A DNA stretch of 50,347 bases from Erythrobacter sp. (GCF_023653175.1 NZ_JAMNXL010000007.1:1-50347); one strand, 5' to 3'; positions 19,421-28,799 are shown, counted from the first letter of the stretch. A program made the numbers and translations. Notes: generated by a model not told the origin, from the letters alone.

Positions 19421-21549
19421 ACGCGCCCGTCCTCAACCTCGCGGCAGAAAGCCCGCTCGTCACCACCCGGCTGACCGTGCCTGGGATGAAATGCGCCGGC
19501 TGCATCGGCAAGATCGAGCGCGAGCTGGCGAAGACTCCCGGCATCGCAGCGGCGCGCGCGAACCTCTCGGCCAAGCGCGTGGCGATCAGCCATGATCCGG
19601 CACTGGACGAAGGCGCCCTTGCCGCGGCCCTGCTCGCTTTGGGGTTCGAATCCCAGCCGGTCACCGACAATCCGCTGGCCAGCGACGATGCCGACCACCA
19701 GCGCCTGACCCGCGCGCTCGGGGTCGCGGGCTTCGGGATGATGAACATCATGCTGCTCTCGGTCAGTGTCTGGTCGGGGGCGGAGGGGGCCACGAGAGGC
19801 CTGTTCCACTGGCTGTCGGCCGCCATTGCCCTGCCGGTGGTCGCCTATGCGGGCCGCCCGTTCTTCGCGAGCGCATGGATGGCGCTGAAGCACCGGCGCA
19901 CCAACATGGACGTGCCGATCAGCATCGGCGTGATCCTCGCGACCTGCATGTCGCTCTACGAGACCATCACCGGCGGCGCGCATGCCTTCTTCGATTCCGC
20001 GGTGATGCTGCTGTTCTTTCTCCTCGCCGGACGCGCATTGGATGCCGAGATGCGCACCCGGACGCGGGCCGGGATCGGCGCGCTGCTGGGGCGGATGGGC
20101 AAGAGCGCCAGCGTCATTGGGCCCGATGGCGCCACGCGCCGCGTGGCGGCCAAGGACCTTGCGCCCGGAATGCTGGTGCTGGTCGCCGCAGGCGAAGCGC
20201 TGGCGGCGGATGGCGAGGTGGTCGAGGGCCGCGCTGCGCTCGATAATTCCATGCTCACCGGCGAGAGCGCACCCGAGCCTGTCGCCCCCGGATCACTGGT
20301 GCATGCGGGCGCGATCAACATGGGCGCCCCTCTCAAGATGCGCCTCACCCATGTGGCCGAGGACACAGCCCTCGCCGAGATCGCGCGGGCGATGGACGAG
20401 GCGGGGCAATCGCGCAGCACCTATGTCCGCATCGCCGACCGCGCCTCGCGGCTCTATGCGCCGGTGGTGCATACGCTGGCCTTGATGGCCTTCGCTGGGT
20501 GGCTGGCGGCGGGCGCAGGGTGGCACGCCTCGCTCACCATCGCGATTGCCGTCCTCATCATCACCTGCCCCTGCGCGATGGGCCTTGCGGTGCCCGCCGC
20601 ACAGGTCGTGGCGAGCGGCGCGCTCATGCGGCGGGGCCTTCTGGTCAAGGACGGCAGCGCGCTCGAGCGCCTTGCCGAATGCGACCTGGCGGTGCTCGAC
20701 AAGACCGGCACCCTGACGCTCGGCACACCGCGCGCCGACATTGCTAGCCTTGACCCGCAAGCGCGCAGCATCGCGCTCGCGCTCGCCCAGACCAGCCGCC
20801 ACCCTTTGAGCCGCGGGCTTGCCGCCGCATGCCTGCGCGAGGGCGTGATCCCGGCCGTGGTCGAGGATATCCGCGAGGCGGGCGGCTCCGGGCTTGCCGG
20901 GCGCTGGCAGGGGCTGGGAGTGGCGCTGGAAAAGCCCGAAGACGCAAGCGATACCCTCGCCACCACGCTGAGGATCGGCGAGACCCGTCAGGTCATCGCC
21001 TTTGCCGATCCCCTGCGTCCCGATGCCGCCGCCGCCATCGCCGCGCTCGCTGCCGAGGGCCTGCCCGCGCGCATCCTCTCGGGCGACCGCGCCGCGCCCG
21101 TCGCCGCCATCGCCGCCGCGCTCGGTCTGCCCGCGCAGGGCGGGGCCGACCCCCGCGCCAAGCTTGCCGCATTGGAGGCGCTCAAGGCCGACGGGCACCG
21201 CCCGCTGATGGTTGGCGACGGCCTCAATGATGGCCCCGCGCTCGCCGCCGCCCACGCCTCGATCGCGCCGGGCACCGCGTCCGACGCCAGCCAGCAGGCG
21301 GCCGACGCGGTGTTCATCGGCGAAGCGCTGATGCCGGTCGCGCTCGCCGTGCGGGTCGCGAAGGCGTGCATGCGGATCGTGCGCCAGAATTTCGGCTTCT
21401 CGATTGCCTACAACGCGCTCGCGGTGCCGCTCGCGCTGACCGGGCAGGTGACGCCGCTGGTCGCCGCGATCGCCATGTCGGTGAGTTCGCTGGTGGTGAT
21501 CGCCAATTCGCTGCGGCTGGCGGGGGCGGCCCCCGGAGCCCCGAAATGA
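19417..21549 (+). CDS. ccoI: CcoI (FixI) P1B-type copper-transporting ATPase
   Basis: The product has 710 residues from a GTG start overlapping the ccoH stop. An N-terminal heavy-metal domain has MKCAGCIGKIE (about residue 28). Membrane helices follow, with the metal site CPCAMG (about 385). The actuator loop has TGES, the phosphorylation site is DKTGTLT (about 428), and the hinge is GDGLNDGPAL (about 605). It exports copper into the periplasm for CuB insertion into CcoN rather than for detoxification. Context and length fit CcoI. Confidence 0.95.
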   Translation: MNAPVLNLAAESPLVTTRLTVPGMKCAGCIGKIERELAKTPGIAAARANLSAKRVAISHDPALDEGALAAALLALGFESQPVTDNPLASDDADHQRLTRALGVAGFGMMNIMLLSVSVWSGAEGATRGLFHWLSAAIALPVVAYAGRPFFASAWMALKHRRTNMDVPISIGVILATCMSLYETITGGAHAFFDSAVMLLFFLLAGRALDAEMRTRTRAGIGALLGRMGKSASVIGPDGATRRVAAKDLAPGMLVLVAAGEALAADGEVVEGRAALDNSMLTGESAPEPVAPGSLVHAGAINMGAPLKMRLTHVAEDTALAEIARAMDEAGQSRSTYVRIADRASRLYAPVVHTLALMAFAGWLAAGAGWHASLTIAIAVLIITCPCAMGLAVPAAQVVASGALMRRGLLVKDGSALERLAECDLAVLDKTGTLTLGTPRADIASLDPQARSIALALAQTSRHPLSRGLAAACLREGVIPAVVEDIREAGGSGLAGRWQGLGVALEKPEDASDTLATTLRIGETRQVIAFADPLRPDAAAAIAALAAEGLPARILSGDRAAPVAAIAAALGLPAQGGADPRAKLAALEALKADGHRPLMVGDGLNDGPALAAAHASIAPGTASDASQQAADAVFIGEALMPVALAVRVAKACMRIVRQNFGFSIAYNALAVPLALTGQVTPLVAAIAMSVSSLVVIANSLRLAGAAPGAPK

Positions 21550-21707
21550 CCGGCCTCGTTCTCCTCATCCCCATCGCGCTCGGCATGGGCCTGCTCGGGC
21601 TGGTCGCCTTCCTGTGGTCGATGCGCGCCGGCCAATATGACGACATGGAGGGCGCCGCCCACCGCATCCTCATCGACGAGGCCGGGCCCGGGGAGGATGC
21701 GCCATGA
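21546..21707 (+). CDS. ccoS: CcoS, cbb3 oxidase maturation protein
   Basis: The product has 53 residues. It has a single membrane helix (about 3-26) followed by the CcoS signature WSMRAGQYDDMEGAAHRIL. It is needed for cofactor insertion into CcoN. The ATG overlaps the ccoI stop by four bases, and its stop overlaps the next small gene in the same way. Confidence 0.94.
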   Translation: MTGLVLLIPIALGMGLLGLVAFLWSMRAGQYDDMEGAAHRILIDEAGPGEDAP

Positions 21708-21934
21708 CCGGCGCCCTCGCCTTCGCGCTCGCCGTGCTGGTGCCGGTGATGATCGGCCCGCTGCCCGCCGCGCCGGGCCAGACGCTGACGATGCAGCTGT
21801 GCAACGGCGGCACGATCACAATCCCGGTGGGAGACGGCAAGCCCGCACCCGAACGCGACTGCCACCCCAAGGGCTGCCACGCGGGCACCTGCCGCGAGAG
21901 AGACCAGACAAAGCACCCCAAACGGACTATTTGA
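21704..21934 (+). CDS. Small exported Cys/His-rich protein at the end of ccoGHIS
   Basis: The product has 76 residues. The ATG overlaps the ccoS stop by four bases. An N-terminal signal sequence or helix (about 1-22) ends near PLPAAPGQ. The mature part carries MQLCNGGTITIPVG and a C-terminal cluster C-H-P-K-G-C-H-A-G-T-C with a preceding Asp (about 54-65). Four Cys and two His in such a short exported chain suggest metal binding. Translational coupling to the copper ATPase and CcoS genes makes a copper-handling role possible, but this is inference. I do not recognise a named family. Confidence 0.72.
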   Translation: MTGALAFALAVLVPVMIGPLPAAPGQTLTMQLCNGGTITIPVGDGKPAPERDCHPKGCHAGTCRERDQTKHPKRTI

Positions 21935-21944
21935 TCTCGCGCAA
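21931..21944 (+). promoter_or_regulatory. FNR/FixK box upstream of hemN
   Basis: TTGATCTCGCGCAA fits the FixK-type consensus TTG(A/C)-N6-(T/G)CAA. It overlaps the stop codon of the small Cys-rich gene. A -10-like TTTAAG (21967-21972) lies at class II distance, which would place the start of transcription at about 21979, the hemN ATG itself. Confidence 0.7.
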
Positions 21945-21978
21945 AGACGGGGCGCGGCAGGAGCGCTTTAAGCGCCTC

Positions 21979-23289
21979 ATGTGGACATACATTCCCGAGC
22001 TGCTCGCGACCCCCGTGCCGCGCTACACCAGCTACCCGACAGCTGCGGACTTCGGCCCGCTCGCGCCCGGCACCATCGAGCGCGCGGTCGCGGGTGCCAG
22101 CGGGGACATCTCGCTCTATCTCCACATCCCGTTCTGCGAGCAGATCTGCTTCTATTGCGGCTGCAACACCGCAGCCTCGGGCAAGCGCGCGCGCGTCGAG
22201 GCCTACCTTGCCGCGCTGCATCAGGAAATCGCGACCGTCGGCAGCCTGCTCCCACAGGACGCACGGGTGCGGCGCATCGCCTTTGGCGGGGGCAGCCCCA
22301 ACGCGATCCTGACCGGCGAATTCCTCGCCCTCGTCGATGCGCTCCACGCCCACCTGCCGCTGTTCGCCCCCGAATGGTCGATCGAGCTCGATCCGCGCAG
22401 CCTGACCGCCGAATGGAGTGCGGCGCTCGGCAGCACCGGCATCACCCGGGCGAGCATGGGCGTGCAGACCTTCGCCGCACATTGCCAGAAGGCGATCGGG
22501 CGCGAGCAATCGCTCACCATGATCTGCCGCAGCACCGACTGGCTGAGAAAGGGCGGCGTCACCTCGCTGAACTTCGACCTCATGTACGGCCTCCCCCACC
22601 AGAGCGAGGCCGATCTGGAAGACAGCCTCGAGATGACCCGCAAGCTCGGCGCGGACCGGATCGCGGTGTTCGGCTATGCCCATGTGCCGCACCTCGTGCC
22701 GCGCCAGACGATGATCCGCGAAGGCGACCTGCCCGGCGCCGCAGCGCGCTTCACCATGGCGAGCGAGGCGCACCGCATCCTCACGGCGGACGGATACCGG
22801 GCGATCGGCTTCGATCACTTCGCGCTGCCCCACGATCCCATGGCGCGCGCGGCGCAGCAGGGCCGGCTGCGGCGCAATTTCCAGGGGTTCACCGATGACC
22901 CGTCCGAGGTGCTGATCGGCATGGGCGCGAGCGCGATCAGCGGCTTTCCCGGGCTCCACGCCCAGAACGAGAAGCACACCGCGACCTACCGCCAGCTGAG
23001 CGAGGCCGGGCGCCTGTCCGCCAGCTACGGCATCGCCCGCTCGCCCGAGGACCAGCGCCGCGGGGCGGTGATCGAGGCGCTGTTGTGCGAAGGCGAGGCG
23101 ATCATCCCCGAGGATCTGCTTGCGCAGGTGTCCGATCGGCTGACCCCCTTCACCGACGAGGGCCTTGCGCGGCTGCACGGCCGGAAGCTTGCGATTGCCC
23201 CGGCAGGCCTGCCCTATGCCCGGGTCATCGCCGCGCTGTTCGACGCGTACCGCTCCGCCGCCCCGCGCAAGTTCTCCTCGGCGATCTGA
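21979..23289 (+). CDS. hemN: Oxygen-independent coproporphyrinogen III oxidase (radical SAM)
   Basis: The product has 436 residues from ATG 21979; the open frame further upstream overlaps the small Cys-rich gene and is not needed. The radical SAM cluster motif is in YLHIPFCEQICFYCGCNT (Cys at about 53, 57 and 60). GGGSPN is the SAM-binding Gly motif, and the C-terminal HemN domain is present. The enzyme decarboxylates coproporphyrinogen III to protoporphyrinogen IX without O2, supplying haem under microaerobic growth. No clear ribosome site precedes the ATG, consistent with a leaderless mRNA from the FixK box. Placement after cco genes matches common alphaproteobacterial FNR regulons. Confidence 0.94.
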   Translation: MWTYIPELLATPVPRYTSYPTAADFGPLAPGTIERAVAGASGDISLYLHIPFCEQICFYCGCNTAASGKRARVEAYLAALHQEIATVGSLLPQDARVRRIAFGGGSPNAILTGEFLALVDALHAHLPLFAPEWSIELDPRSLTAEWSAALGSTGITRASMGVQTFAAHCQKAIGREQSLTMICRSTDWLRKGGVTSLNFDLMYGLPHQSEADLEDSLEMTRKLGADRIAVFGYAHVPHLVPRQTMIREGDLPGAAARFTMASEAHRILTADGYRAIGFDHFALPHDPMARAAQQGRLRRNFQGFTDDPSEVLIGMGASAISGFPGLHAQNEKHTATYRQLSEAGRLSASYGIARSPEDQRRGAVIEALLCEGEAIIPEDLLAQVSDRLTPFTDEGLARLHGRKLAIAPAGLPYARVIAALFDAYRSAAPRKFSSAI

Positions 23290-23436
23290 GCAAACGCCTT
23301 CCCCTCCCACCTCCCCTGCACTCCCCGCTCCGACTGCCATGGAAGCGCCATTATTTGGGGAGATGTAACTGCCGCAAATCGACAAGCGAGGTGCATCAGG
23401 GGCGCGTATAGTCACGAGCAGGGGGGGGAATTCATC

Positions 23437-24792
23437 ATGGCAGTTACCGATCACGTCGACCTCAATGGCTTCATGGAGGGCGTCAAGAAGCGCAATCCGT
23501 ACCAGCCGGAATTCGTCCAGGCGGTCCAGGAAGTGGCCGAGGACATCTTTGAATTCATGGAGGACAAGGAGGAGTACCACTCCCAGCAGATCCTCCGCCG
23601 CATCGCCGAGCCCGACCGCGTCGTGTCGTTCCGCGTGTGCTGGGAGGACGATGCCGGCAACATCCGCGTCCAGCGCGGCTGGCGCGTCCAGAACAACAAC
23701 GCGATCGGCCCCTACAAGGGGGGGATTCGCTTCCACCCCTCGGTGACCGAATCGGTCCTGAAGTTCCTCGCCTTCGAGCAGACCTTCAAGAACGCATTGA
23801 CCGGTCTGCCGATGGGCGGCGGCAAGGGCGGCTCCAACTTCAATCCCAAGGGCAAGAGCGTGCGCGAGATCATGCGCTTCTGCCAGAGCTTCATGACCGA
23901 GCTTTACCGCCACATCGGCGCCGACATCGACGTTCCGGCGGGCGATATCGGCGTGGGCGGGCGCGAGATCGGCTTCATGTTCGGCCAGTACAAGCGCATC
24001 ACCAACAACTTCACCGGGGTGCTGACCGGCAAGGGGCTGGAATGGGGCGGCTCGCTGATCCGCACCGAGGCGACCGGTTATGGGGCGGTCTATTTCCTCG
24101 CCAACATGCTGGCGACCAAGGACGAGGATCTGGTCGGCAAGACTGCGGTGATCTCGGGCTCGGGCAATGTCGCGACCCACGCTGCGGAGAAGATCGTCCA
24201 GCTTGGCGGCAAGGTGCTGACCCTGTCGGATTCGGGCGGGTTCATCCATGATCCCGACGGGATCACGCAGGAAAAGATCGAGTGGGTGAAGACCCACAAG
24301 ACCCACCGCCGCGGCCGCATCGAGGAATATGTCGAGGCATTCCCCAACGCGACCTTCCATGAAGGCAAGACTCCGTGGGGCGTGCCCTGCGATGTCGCCC
24401 TGCCCTGCGCGACGCAGAACGAGTTGCTGGGCGAGGACGCCAAGCTGCTGGTCGCCAATGGCTGCCGCGCGGTCTCCGAGGGCGCGAACATGCCCACCGA
24501 CCTCGACGGGGTACACACCTTCAAGGCGGCCAAGCTCCTCTACGCGCCGGGCAAGGCCTCGAACGCAGGCGGGGTGGCGGTCTCGGGCCTCGAGATGAGC
24601 CAGAACTCCGAACGCCGGTCGTGGAAGGAGGACGAGCTCCAGCAGATGCTCAAGGACATCATGGCGGGCATCCACAATTCCTGCATCCGCTACGGCGATC
24701 AGGGCGGCGGCTATATCGACTATGTGAAGGGCGCGAATATCGCCGGCTTCAAGAAGGTGGCCGACGCGATGCTGGCCTTCGGGGTGGTGTAA
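23437..24792 (+). CDS. gdhA: NADP-type hexameric glutamate dehydrogenase
   Basis: The product has 451 residues, typical for the 450-residue hexameric class, starting at ATG 23437 after GCAGGGGGGGG. It interconverts 2-oxoglutarate + NH4+ and glutamate, usually with NADPH. Visible motifs are RVCWEDDAGNIRVQRGWRVQ, the active-site Lys region LPMGGGKGGSNFNPKGKS, PAGDIGVGGREIG, the nucleotide fold SGSGNVATHAAEK and NAGGVAVSGLEMSQNS. It stands alone between hemN and a bidirectional terminator. A -10-like TATAGT lies at 23407-23412 without a convincing -35. Confidence 0.96.
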   Translation: MAVTDHVDLNGFMEGVKKRNPYQPEFVQAVQEVAEDIFEFMEDKEEYHSQQILRRIAEPDRVVSFRVCWEDDAGNIRVQRGWRVQNNNAIGPYKGGIRFHPSVTESVLKFLAFEQTFKNALTGLPMGGGKGGSNFNPKGKSVREIMRFCQSFMTELYRHIGADIDVPAGDIGVGGREIGFMFGQYKRITNNFTGVLTGKGLEWGGSLIRTEATGYGAVYFLANMLATKDEDLVGKTAVISGSGNVATHAAEKIVQLGGKVLTLSDSGGFIHDPDGITQEKIEWVKTHKTHRRGRIEEYVEAFPNATFHEGKTPWGVPCDVALPCATQNELLGEDAKLLVANGCRAVSEGANMPTDLDGVHTFKAAKLLYAPGKASNAGGVAVSGLEMSQNSERRSWKEDELQQMLKDIMAGIHNSCIRYGDQGGGYIDYVKGANIAGFKKVADAMLAFGVV

Positions 24793-24808
24793 GCGCCTCG
24801 GCGGAGAC

Positions 24809-24845
24809 AAGGGGCCCCGCGCCGTCCGGGTGCGGGGCCCCTTTT
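24809..24845. terminator. Bidirectional terminator between gdhA and the TetR gene
   Basis: AAGGGGCCCCGC (24809-24820) and GCGGGGCCCCTT (24832-24843) form a perfect 12-bp stem, followed by TT. It serves gdhA on the plus strand and touches the stop codon of the convergent TetR-like gene. Confidence 0.88.
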
Positions 24846-26071
24846 CATGCCCGTGGCAGGAACGGGCGTAGCGCGGCCTCGGCCGCAACGCGCAAGGTTT
24901 CGGGCGGATCGGCAGCATGGGCCGCGCGGTGGCCAACGCCCCTCAGGATCGCGGAGAAGGCGGCGACCAGCGAGGCGGGCGGCGCTTCCTCGCCCCCCAG
25001 CAGCTGGGTGAGCGCCCAGGTGCCGCTCGGATCCTCCATCGCCCGCACCAGCCCGCGCAACGGGGCATGGTCCGCGCCGTTGTAGATCGCGCGCTCGATC
25101 TCATCATAGGCCGCCAGCACCGGCTGGCTCCCGGCGAGCACCGCATCGAGCATGATCGCCAGCATCGCGTGGGGGGCGAAGCGCTGGGCCTGGAACTGCT
25201 CGGGATCGCCGCCCAGTGCCTCGCGCTCGTAGAGCCGGTGGAGCGCCAGCGCGAGCAATTCGCTCTTGGTGCCCACGAGGTGGACGACCTTGCCGAGCGT
25301 CACCCCGGCGCGGGCAGCGACGGCGCGGAAGGTGACCCCGGCGTGGCCCTGCGCGGCAAGCAGATCGGCCGCCGCCCCGGCGATCACGGCGCGCTCGCCC
25401 GTGGCCGATGGCGGCGGTTCGCGATAGCCGGCGCGCGCCAGCGCGCGGTGTGCGGTGCGCGCCCCCTCCTCGCCGAAGCGCCGCGCGGCGAGCCAGGTGA
25501 CCAGCGCTGTCGTGGTCTCCTCGAGCAGCGCGCGGTCGATCACCGGGTTCCAGACAAGCAGGTGCCGCGCCGCCTCGCCATGCGCGTAGCAGGCGATCGT
25601 CTCGGCGTGCGCGCCGAGCCCGATCACCTCGGCGATTCCGGTCCAAAATTGGCGGTGGCTGCGCTCCCAGCCCGGCCCGGGCGCATGGCGCGCGGCCATG
25701 GCGAGGCGGCGCTGCTCCCCCGTCCAGTCGGCGATGGTGGCGTTGATGAGCGCAGCCTGCATGGCGGGCGGGATCCGCACCGTCGCGAGCGGGGCGAGCG
25801 CGGCGAGGCGGCCTGCCATCCACCGCTCCGCCTGCGTCAGGGCCGCTGCCGAGGCGGCTACATACAAACGTTCCATATCACCAAAGTGATAATGGATCGC
25901 CGCCTGCGCCGAATGCGCCTCGTGCACCAGCGCGCGGACCGAGATCTGATCGATCGGCATTTCGGCCCACATCCGGAGCAATGCGTCAATCAGGCGTAAT
26001 TCCGTCGTTTTCGTGTCGCTTCCACGGCCACTCCCTGACCGCTCAATGACAATTTCGCGCGCCTTGCCCAT
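24845..26071 (-). CDS. Tandem TetR-family regulator with two DNA-binding domains
   Basis: The product has 408 residues, twice the normal TetR length. A first helix-turn-helix lies at about 22-72 (DQISVRALVHEAHSAQAAIHYHF, TetR-like with the YHF end) followed by a ligand-domain-like helical region. A second lies at about 225-275 (GVTFRAVAARAGVTLGKVVHLV) with its own helical C-terminal domain. The sequence is continuous, so this is a head-to-tail duplication in one chain rather than two genes. ATG 26071 has only a weak ribosome site. It diverges from the TonB-dependent receptor and SurE-like genes, which it probably controls. The intergenic pair CGCCTGT (26088-26094) and ACAGGCG (26143-26149) is a weak operator candidate. 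Confidence 0.85.
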   Translation of the reverse strand: MGKAREIVIERSGSGRGSDTKTTELRLIDALLRMWAEMPIDQISVRALVHEAHSAQAAIHYHFGDMERLYVAASAAALTQAERWMAGRLAALAPLATVRIPPAMQAALINATIADWTGEQRRLAMAARHAPGPGWERSHRQFWTGIAEVIGLGAHAETIACYAHGEAARHLLVWNPVIDRALLEETTTALVTWLAARRFGEEGARTAHRALARAGYREPPPSATGERAVIAGAAADLLAAQGHAGVTFRAVAARAGVTLGKVVHLVGTKSELLALALHRLYEREALGGDPEQFQAQRFAPHAMLAIMLDAVLAGSQPVLAAYDEIERAIYNGADHAPLRGLVRAMEDPSGTWALTQLLGGEEAPPASLVAAFSAILRGVGHRAAHAADPPETLRVAAEAALRPFLPRA

Positions 26072-26190
26072 CGAATTGCCACACCTTCGCCTGTTCCGAC
26101 TGGCACGCAGGCCCTATCGGCTATTTGTCACATCGCTTACTTACAGGCGTTCTAACTGCACCGCGAATCCGATCAAGGGGGCGCTTGCAG

Positions 26191-28779
26191 ATGTTCACTG
26201 ACACCACCAGCTTTTCGCGCAATTTCTGGCTCGCCGGCACGGGCCTCGCCGCCCTGGCAATGACCGCTCCGGCCCACGCGCAGGACACCGCTGCCGGAGA
26301 ACCCGCCGAGGACGCCAACGAAATCATCGTCACCGGCTCGATCCGCGGTTCGCTCGAGAACGCGACCGAGACCAAGCGTCAGGCGGTGAACCTTGTCGAT
26401 GTCGCCACCGCCGACTCGGTCGGGCGCTTCCCCGACGAGAACGTCGCCGCCGCCCTCGCCCGCCTGCCGGGCGTCGCGGTGCAGCTCGACCAGGGCCAGG
26501 CGCGCTACATCCAGGTGCGCGGCGCGCCCAACCGCTGGACTTCGGTGAGCATCGACGGCCTGCCCCAGACCGGCACCGACGAAGGCGGCGGCGAGCGTGC
26601 CTTCCGCTTCGACGCAGTGCCTGCGGTGCTGCTCCAGCAGCTGGTGGTCAACAAGACACTCACCCCCGACATCACCGCCGAGGCGATCACCGCGCTGGTC
26701 GACCTCCAGACCTTCTCCCCGATCGACGACGGCAAGGCCGGCTTCGGCATCACCGGCGATGCGGGCTACGGCCTGATGAGCCTTGGCGAGGGACAGCAGC
26801 GCTCGGGCTCGCTGCGCGTCTCGTGGACCAACGACCGCGTCGGCTTCGCGCTCGGCGGCTCGCACTATCTGCGCGATCAGGTCACCGACAACCGCGAGGC
26901 GGGCTATGACGCGGCCGGCGTGCCGATCGACATCGACATCCGCAACTACGAGCTGACCCGCGAGAACAACGGCCTTTTCGGCGCCTTCGAGTTCCGCCCC
27001 AGCAACGACCTGAAGTTCTTCGTGACCGGCATCTTCACCGAGTTCCGCGACCGCGAGGAACGCCACGCCTACGAGATCGAGATCGGCGAGGCCGCCGCGC
27101 GCGGCACCCGCGGGCTCTTGAGCGGCAGCCTCGACAACGTGTCGATCACCACCAACTACAATGACGGGATCTACATCAACCAGAACTACATCGGCTCGGC
27201 CGGGTTCGACTGGCAGACCGATGAAGGCGGTCTCAAGGGTATCGTCGGTTACACCCGCACCGAGAACACCACCGATCTGCCGCTGATCCAGTCCTCGATC
27301 CGCTCGATCAGCGTCGATTATGATCGCAGCAACGATGCACGCTTCCCGGTCGTGCGCCTGTTTCGCACAGTCAACACCGCCGGGGTGTTCTCGCGCGGGG
27401 CCGAGTTGACCGCGATCCCGATCACCGAACAGAACCTGCAGCGCACCGTGCTGATCCCGATCGTTCAGGGCGTGACCTCGGACGCCTATTCGGCGCGGCT
27501 CGACGGGTGGAAGCAGCTCGGCGACCTCAAGGTCAGCGGCGGACTTTATGTGACCCAGCGCGACATCACCGGCAACAATATCGGCATCGGCGGCGTGGTG
27601 CCGCTCGCCGCGACCGGATTCAACCCCAACAGCTTTGCCACCGACCGGCCATGGGACACGCAGTTCCCGCTCGGGGTGAGCATCAACTATGTCGACACCC
27701 GGGCGATGAACCGCGCGCTGCAGGAAGCCCTTGCTCGCAACAACATCAACCCGGCCAATTTCGTGCTGCCGACCTCGTTCTACGATCAGGAAGAGCGGAT
27801 CTATGCCGGCTACGTGATGGCGCAGTGGAATTCGGGCCCGCTGCAGGTTGTCGCCGGCGTGCGCGCCGAGCAATACGAGATCGACAATGCCGGCACCGTG
27901 CTGATCGGCGCCGCGCCCGCCTCGCTCGCGGTTGCGCAGGACTTCTTCGACCTCTTCCCCAGCCTCAACATCCGCTACGAGGCGACCGAGAACCTCGTGC
28001 TGCGCCTCGGCGGCCAGCGCGGCGTGTCGCGCCCGGCCTATGCCGCGATCCGCGTCGGCGCCTCGATCAGCGACACCGCCGCCACGATCAGCGGCGGCAA
28101 CCCCTTCCTCACCCCCGAATACACCTGGGGCCTCGATGTTGCGGCCGAATACTACTTCGCCAGCAACGGCATCGCGTCTGTCACCGGCTTCCATCGCTGG
28201 GTCGAGGACGTGCTCTACCAGAGCCAGCAGCGGGTCGGATCGGACCTTTACAACAGCGGCGGAATCGACCGTTCGAACTACCTGCTCGGCTCGACCTTCA
28301 ACGGCGAGAGCGGCAGCCTCTACGGGGTTGAGTTCAACATCGAGACCCAGTTCGACTTTCTGCCGGGGGCGCTCGCAGGGCTCGGGGTGCAGGGCAACCT
28401 GACGCTACTGGGCGGCGATTTCGACGCGCGAAACGCCGCCGGCGCGCTGCAGACCTTTGCCTTCCAGGGCCTCTCCGACACGGTGCTCAACGCCTCGGTG
28501 TTCTACGAATATGCCGGGCTCAGCTTGCGGGTTGCCTACCAGAAGCGCACCGACTTCCTCGACACCATCGGCGGTCTTGGCGCGGGCGAGTTCCGGCAGG
28601 GCTTCGAGAACCTCGATGTCACCGCACGCTATGCGCTGACGCCGAACATCACGCTGTTCGCCGATCTCGCCAACCTCACCGACGAGACCTATGTCGCCTA
28701 TGAGGGCTCGCCCGCGACCCCTTCCGAAGTCGAACGGATTGGCGAGCGCTATCTGTTCGGCGTGCGCTTCAACTTCTGA
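26191..28779 (+). CDS. TonB-dependent outer-membrane receptor
   Basis: The product has 862 residues from ATG 26191 after AAGGGGG; the frame is open upstream to 26125 without a ribosome site. The signal peptide ends near APAHAQ. A sphingomonad-type TonB box follows (NEIIVTGSIRGSLENA). The plug has VGRFPDENVAAALARLPGVAVQ and YIQVRGAPNRWTSVSIDGLP. A 22-strand barrel ends in YLFGVRFNF with a terminal Phe. It imports a bulky substrate by TonB energy. The exported SurE-like phosphatase 20 bases downstream suggests a phosphorylated or nucleotide-like substrate, which is inference. Confidence 0.95.
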   Translation: MFTDTTSFSRNFWLAGTGLAALAMTAPAHAQDTAAGEPAEDANEIIVTGSIRGSLENATETKRQAVNLVDVATADSVGRFPDENVAAALARLPGVAVQLDQGQARYIQVRGAPNRWTSVSIDGLPQTGTDEGGGERAFRFDAVPAVLLQQLVVNKTLTPDITAEAITALVDLQTFSPIDDGKAGFGITGDAGYGLMSLGEGQQRSGSLRVSWTNDRVGFALGGSHYLRDQVTDNREAGYDAAGVPIDIDIRNYELTRENNGLFGAFEFRPSNDLKFFVTGIFTEFRDREERHAYEIEIGEAAARGTRGLLSGSLDNVSITTNYNDGIYINQNYIGSAGFDWQTDEGGLKGIVGYTRTENTTDLPLIQSSIRSISVDYDRSNDARFPVVRLFRTVNTAGVFSRGAELTAIPITEQNLQRTVLIPIVQGVTSDAYSARLDGWKQLGDLKVSGGLYVTQRDITGNNIGIGGVVPLAATGFNPNSFATDRPWDTQFPLGVSINYVDTRAMNRALQEALARNNINPANFVLPTSFYDQEERIYAGYVMAQWNSGPLQVVAGVRAEQYEIDNAGTVLIGAAPASLAVAQDFFDLFPSLNIRYEATENLVLRLGGQRGVSRPAYAAIRVGASISDTAATISGGNPFLTPEYTWGLDVAAEYYFASNGIASVTGFHRWVEDVLYQSQQRVGSDLYNSGGIDRSNYLLGSTFNGESGSLYGVEFNIETQFDFLPGALAGLGVQGNLTLLGGDFDARNAAGALQTFAFQGLSDTVLNASVFYEYAGLSLRVAYQKRTDFLDTIGGLGAGEFRQGFENLDVTARYALTPNITLFADLANLTDETYVAYEGSPATPSEVERIGERYLFGVRFNF

Positions 28780-28799
28780 TCTTGCCCGAGGAACCGGCC

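Noticed and set aside
21670..24936. 1088-residue open frame on the minus strand
   Set aside because: It is antisense to hemN and gdhA, which are unmistakable; no domain is visible in the frame.
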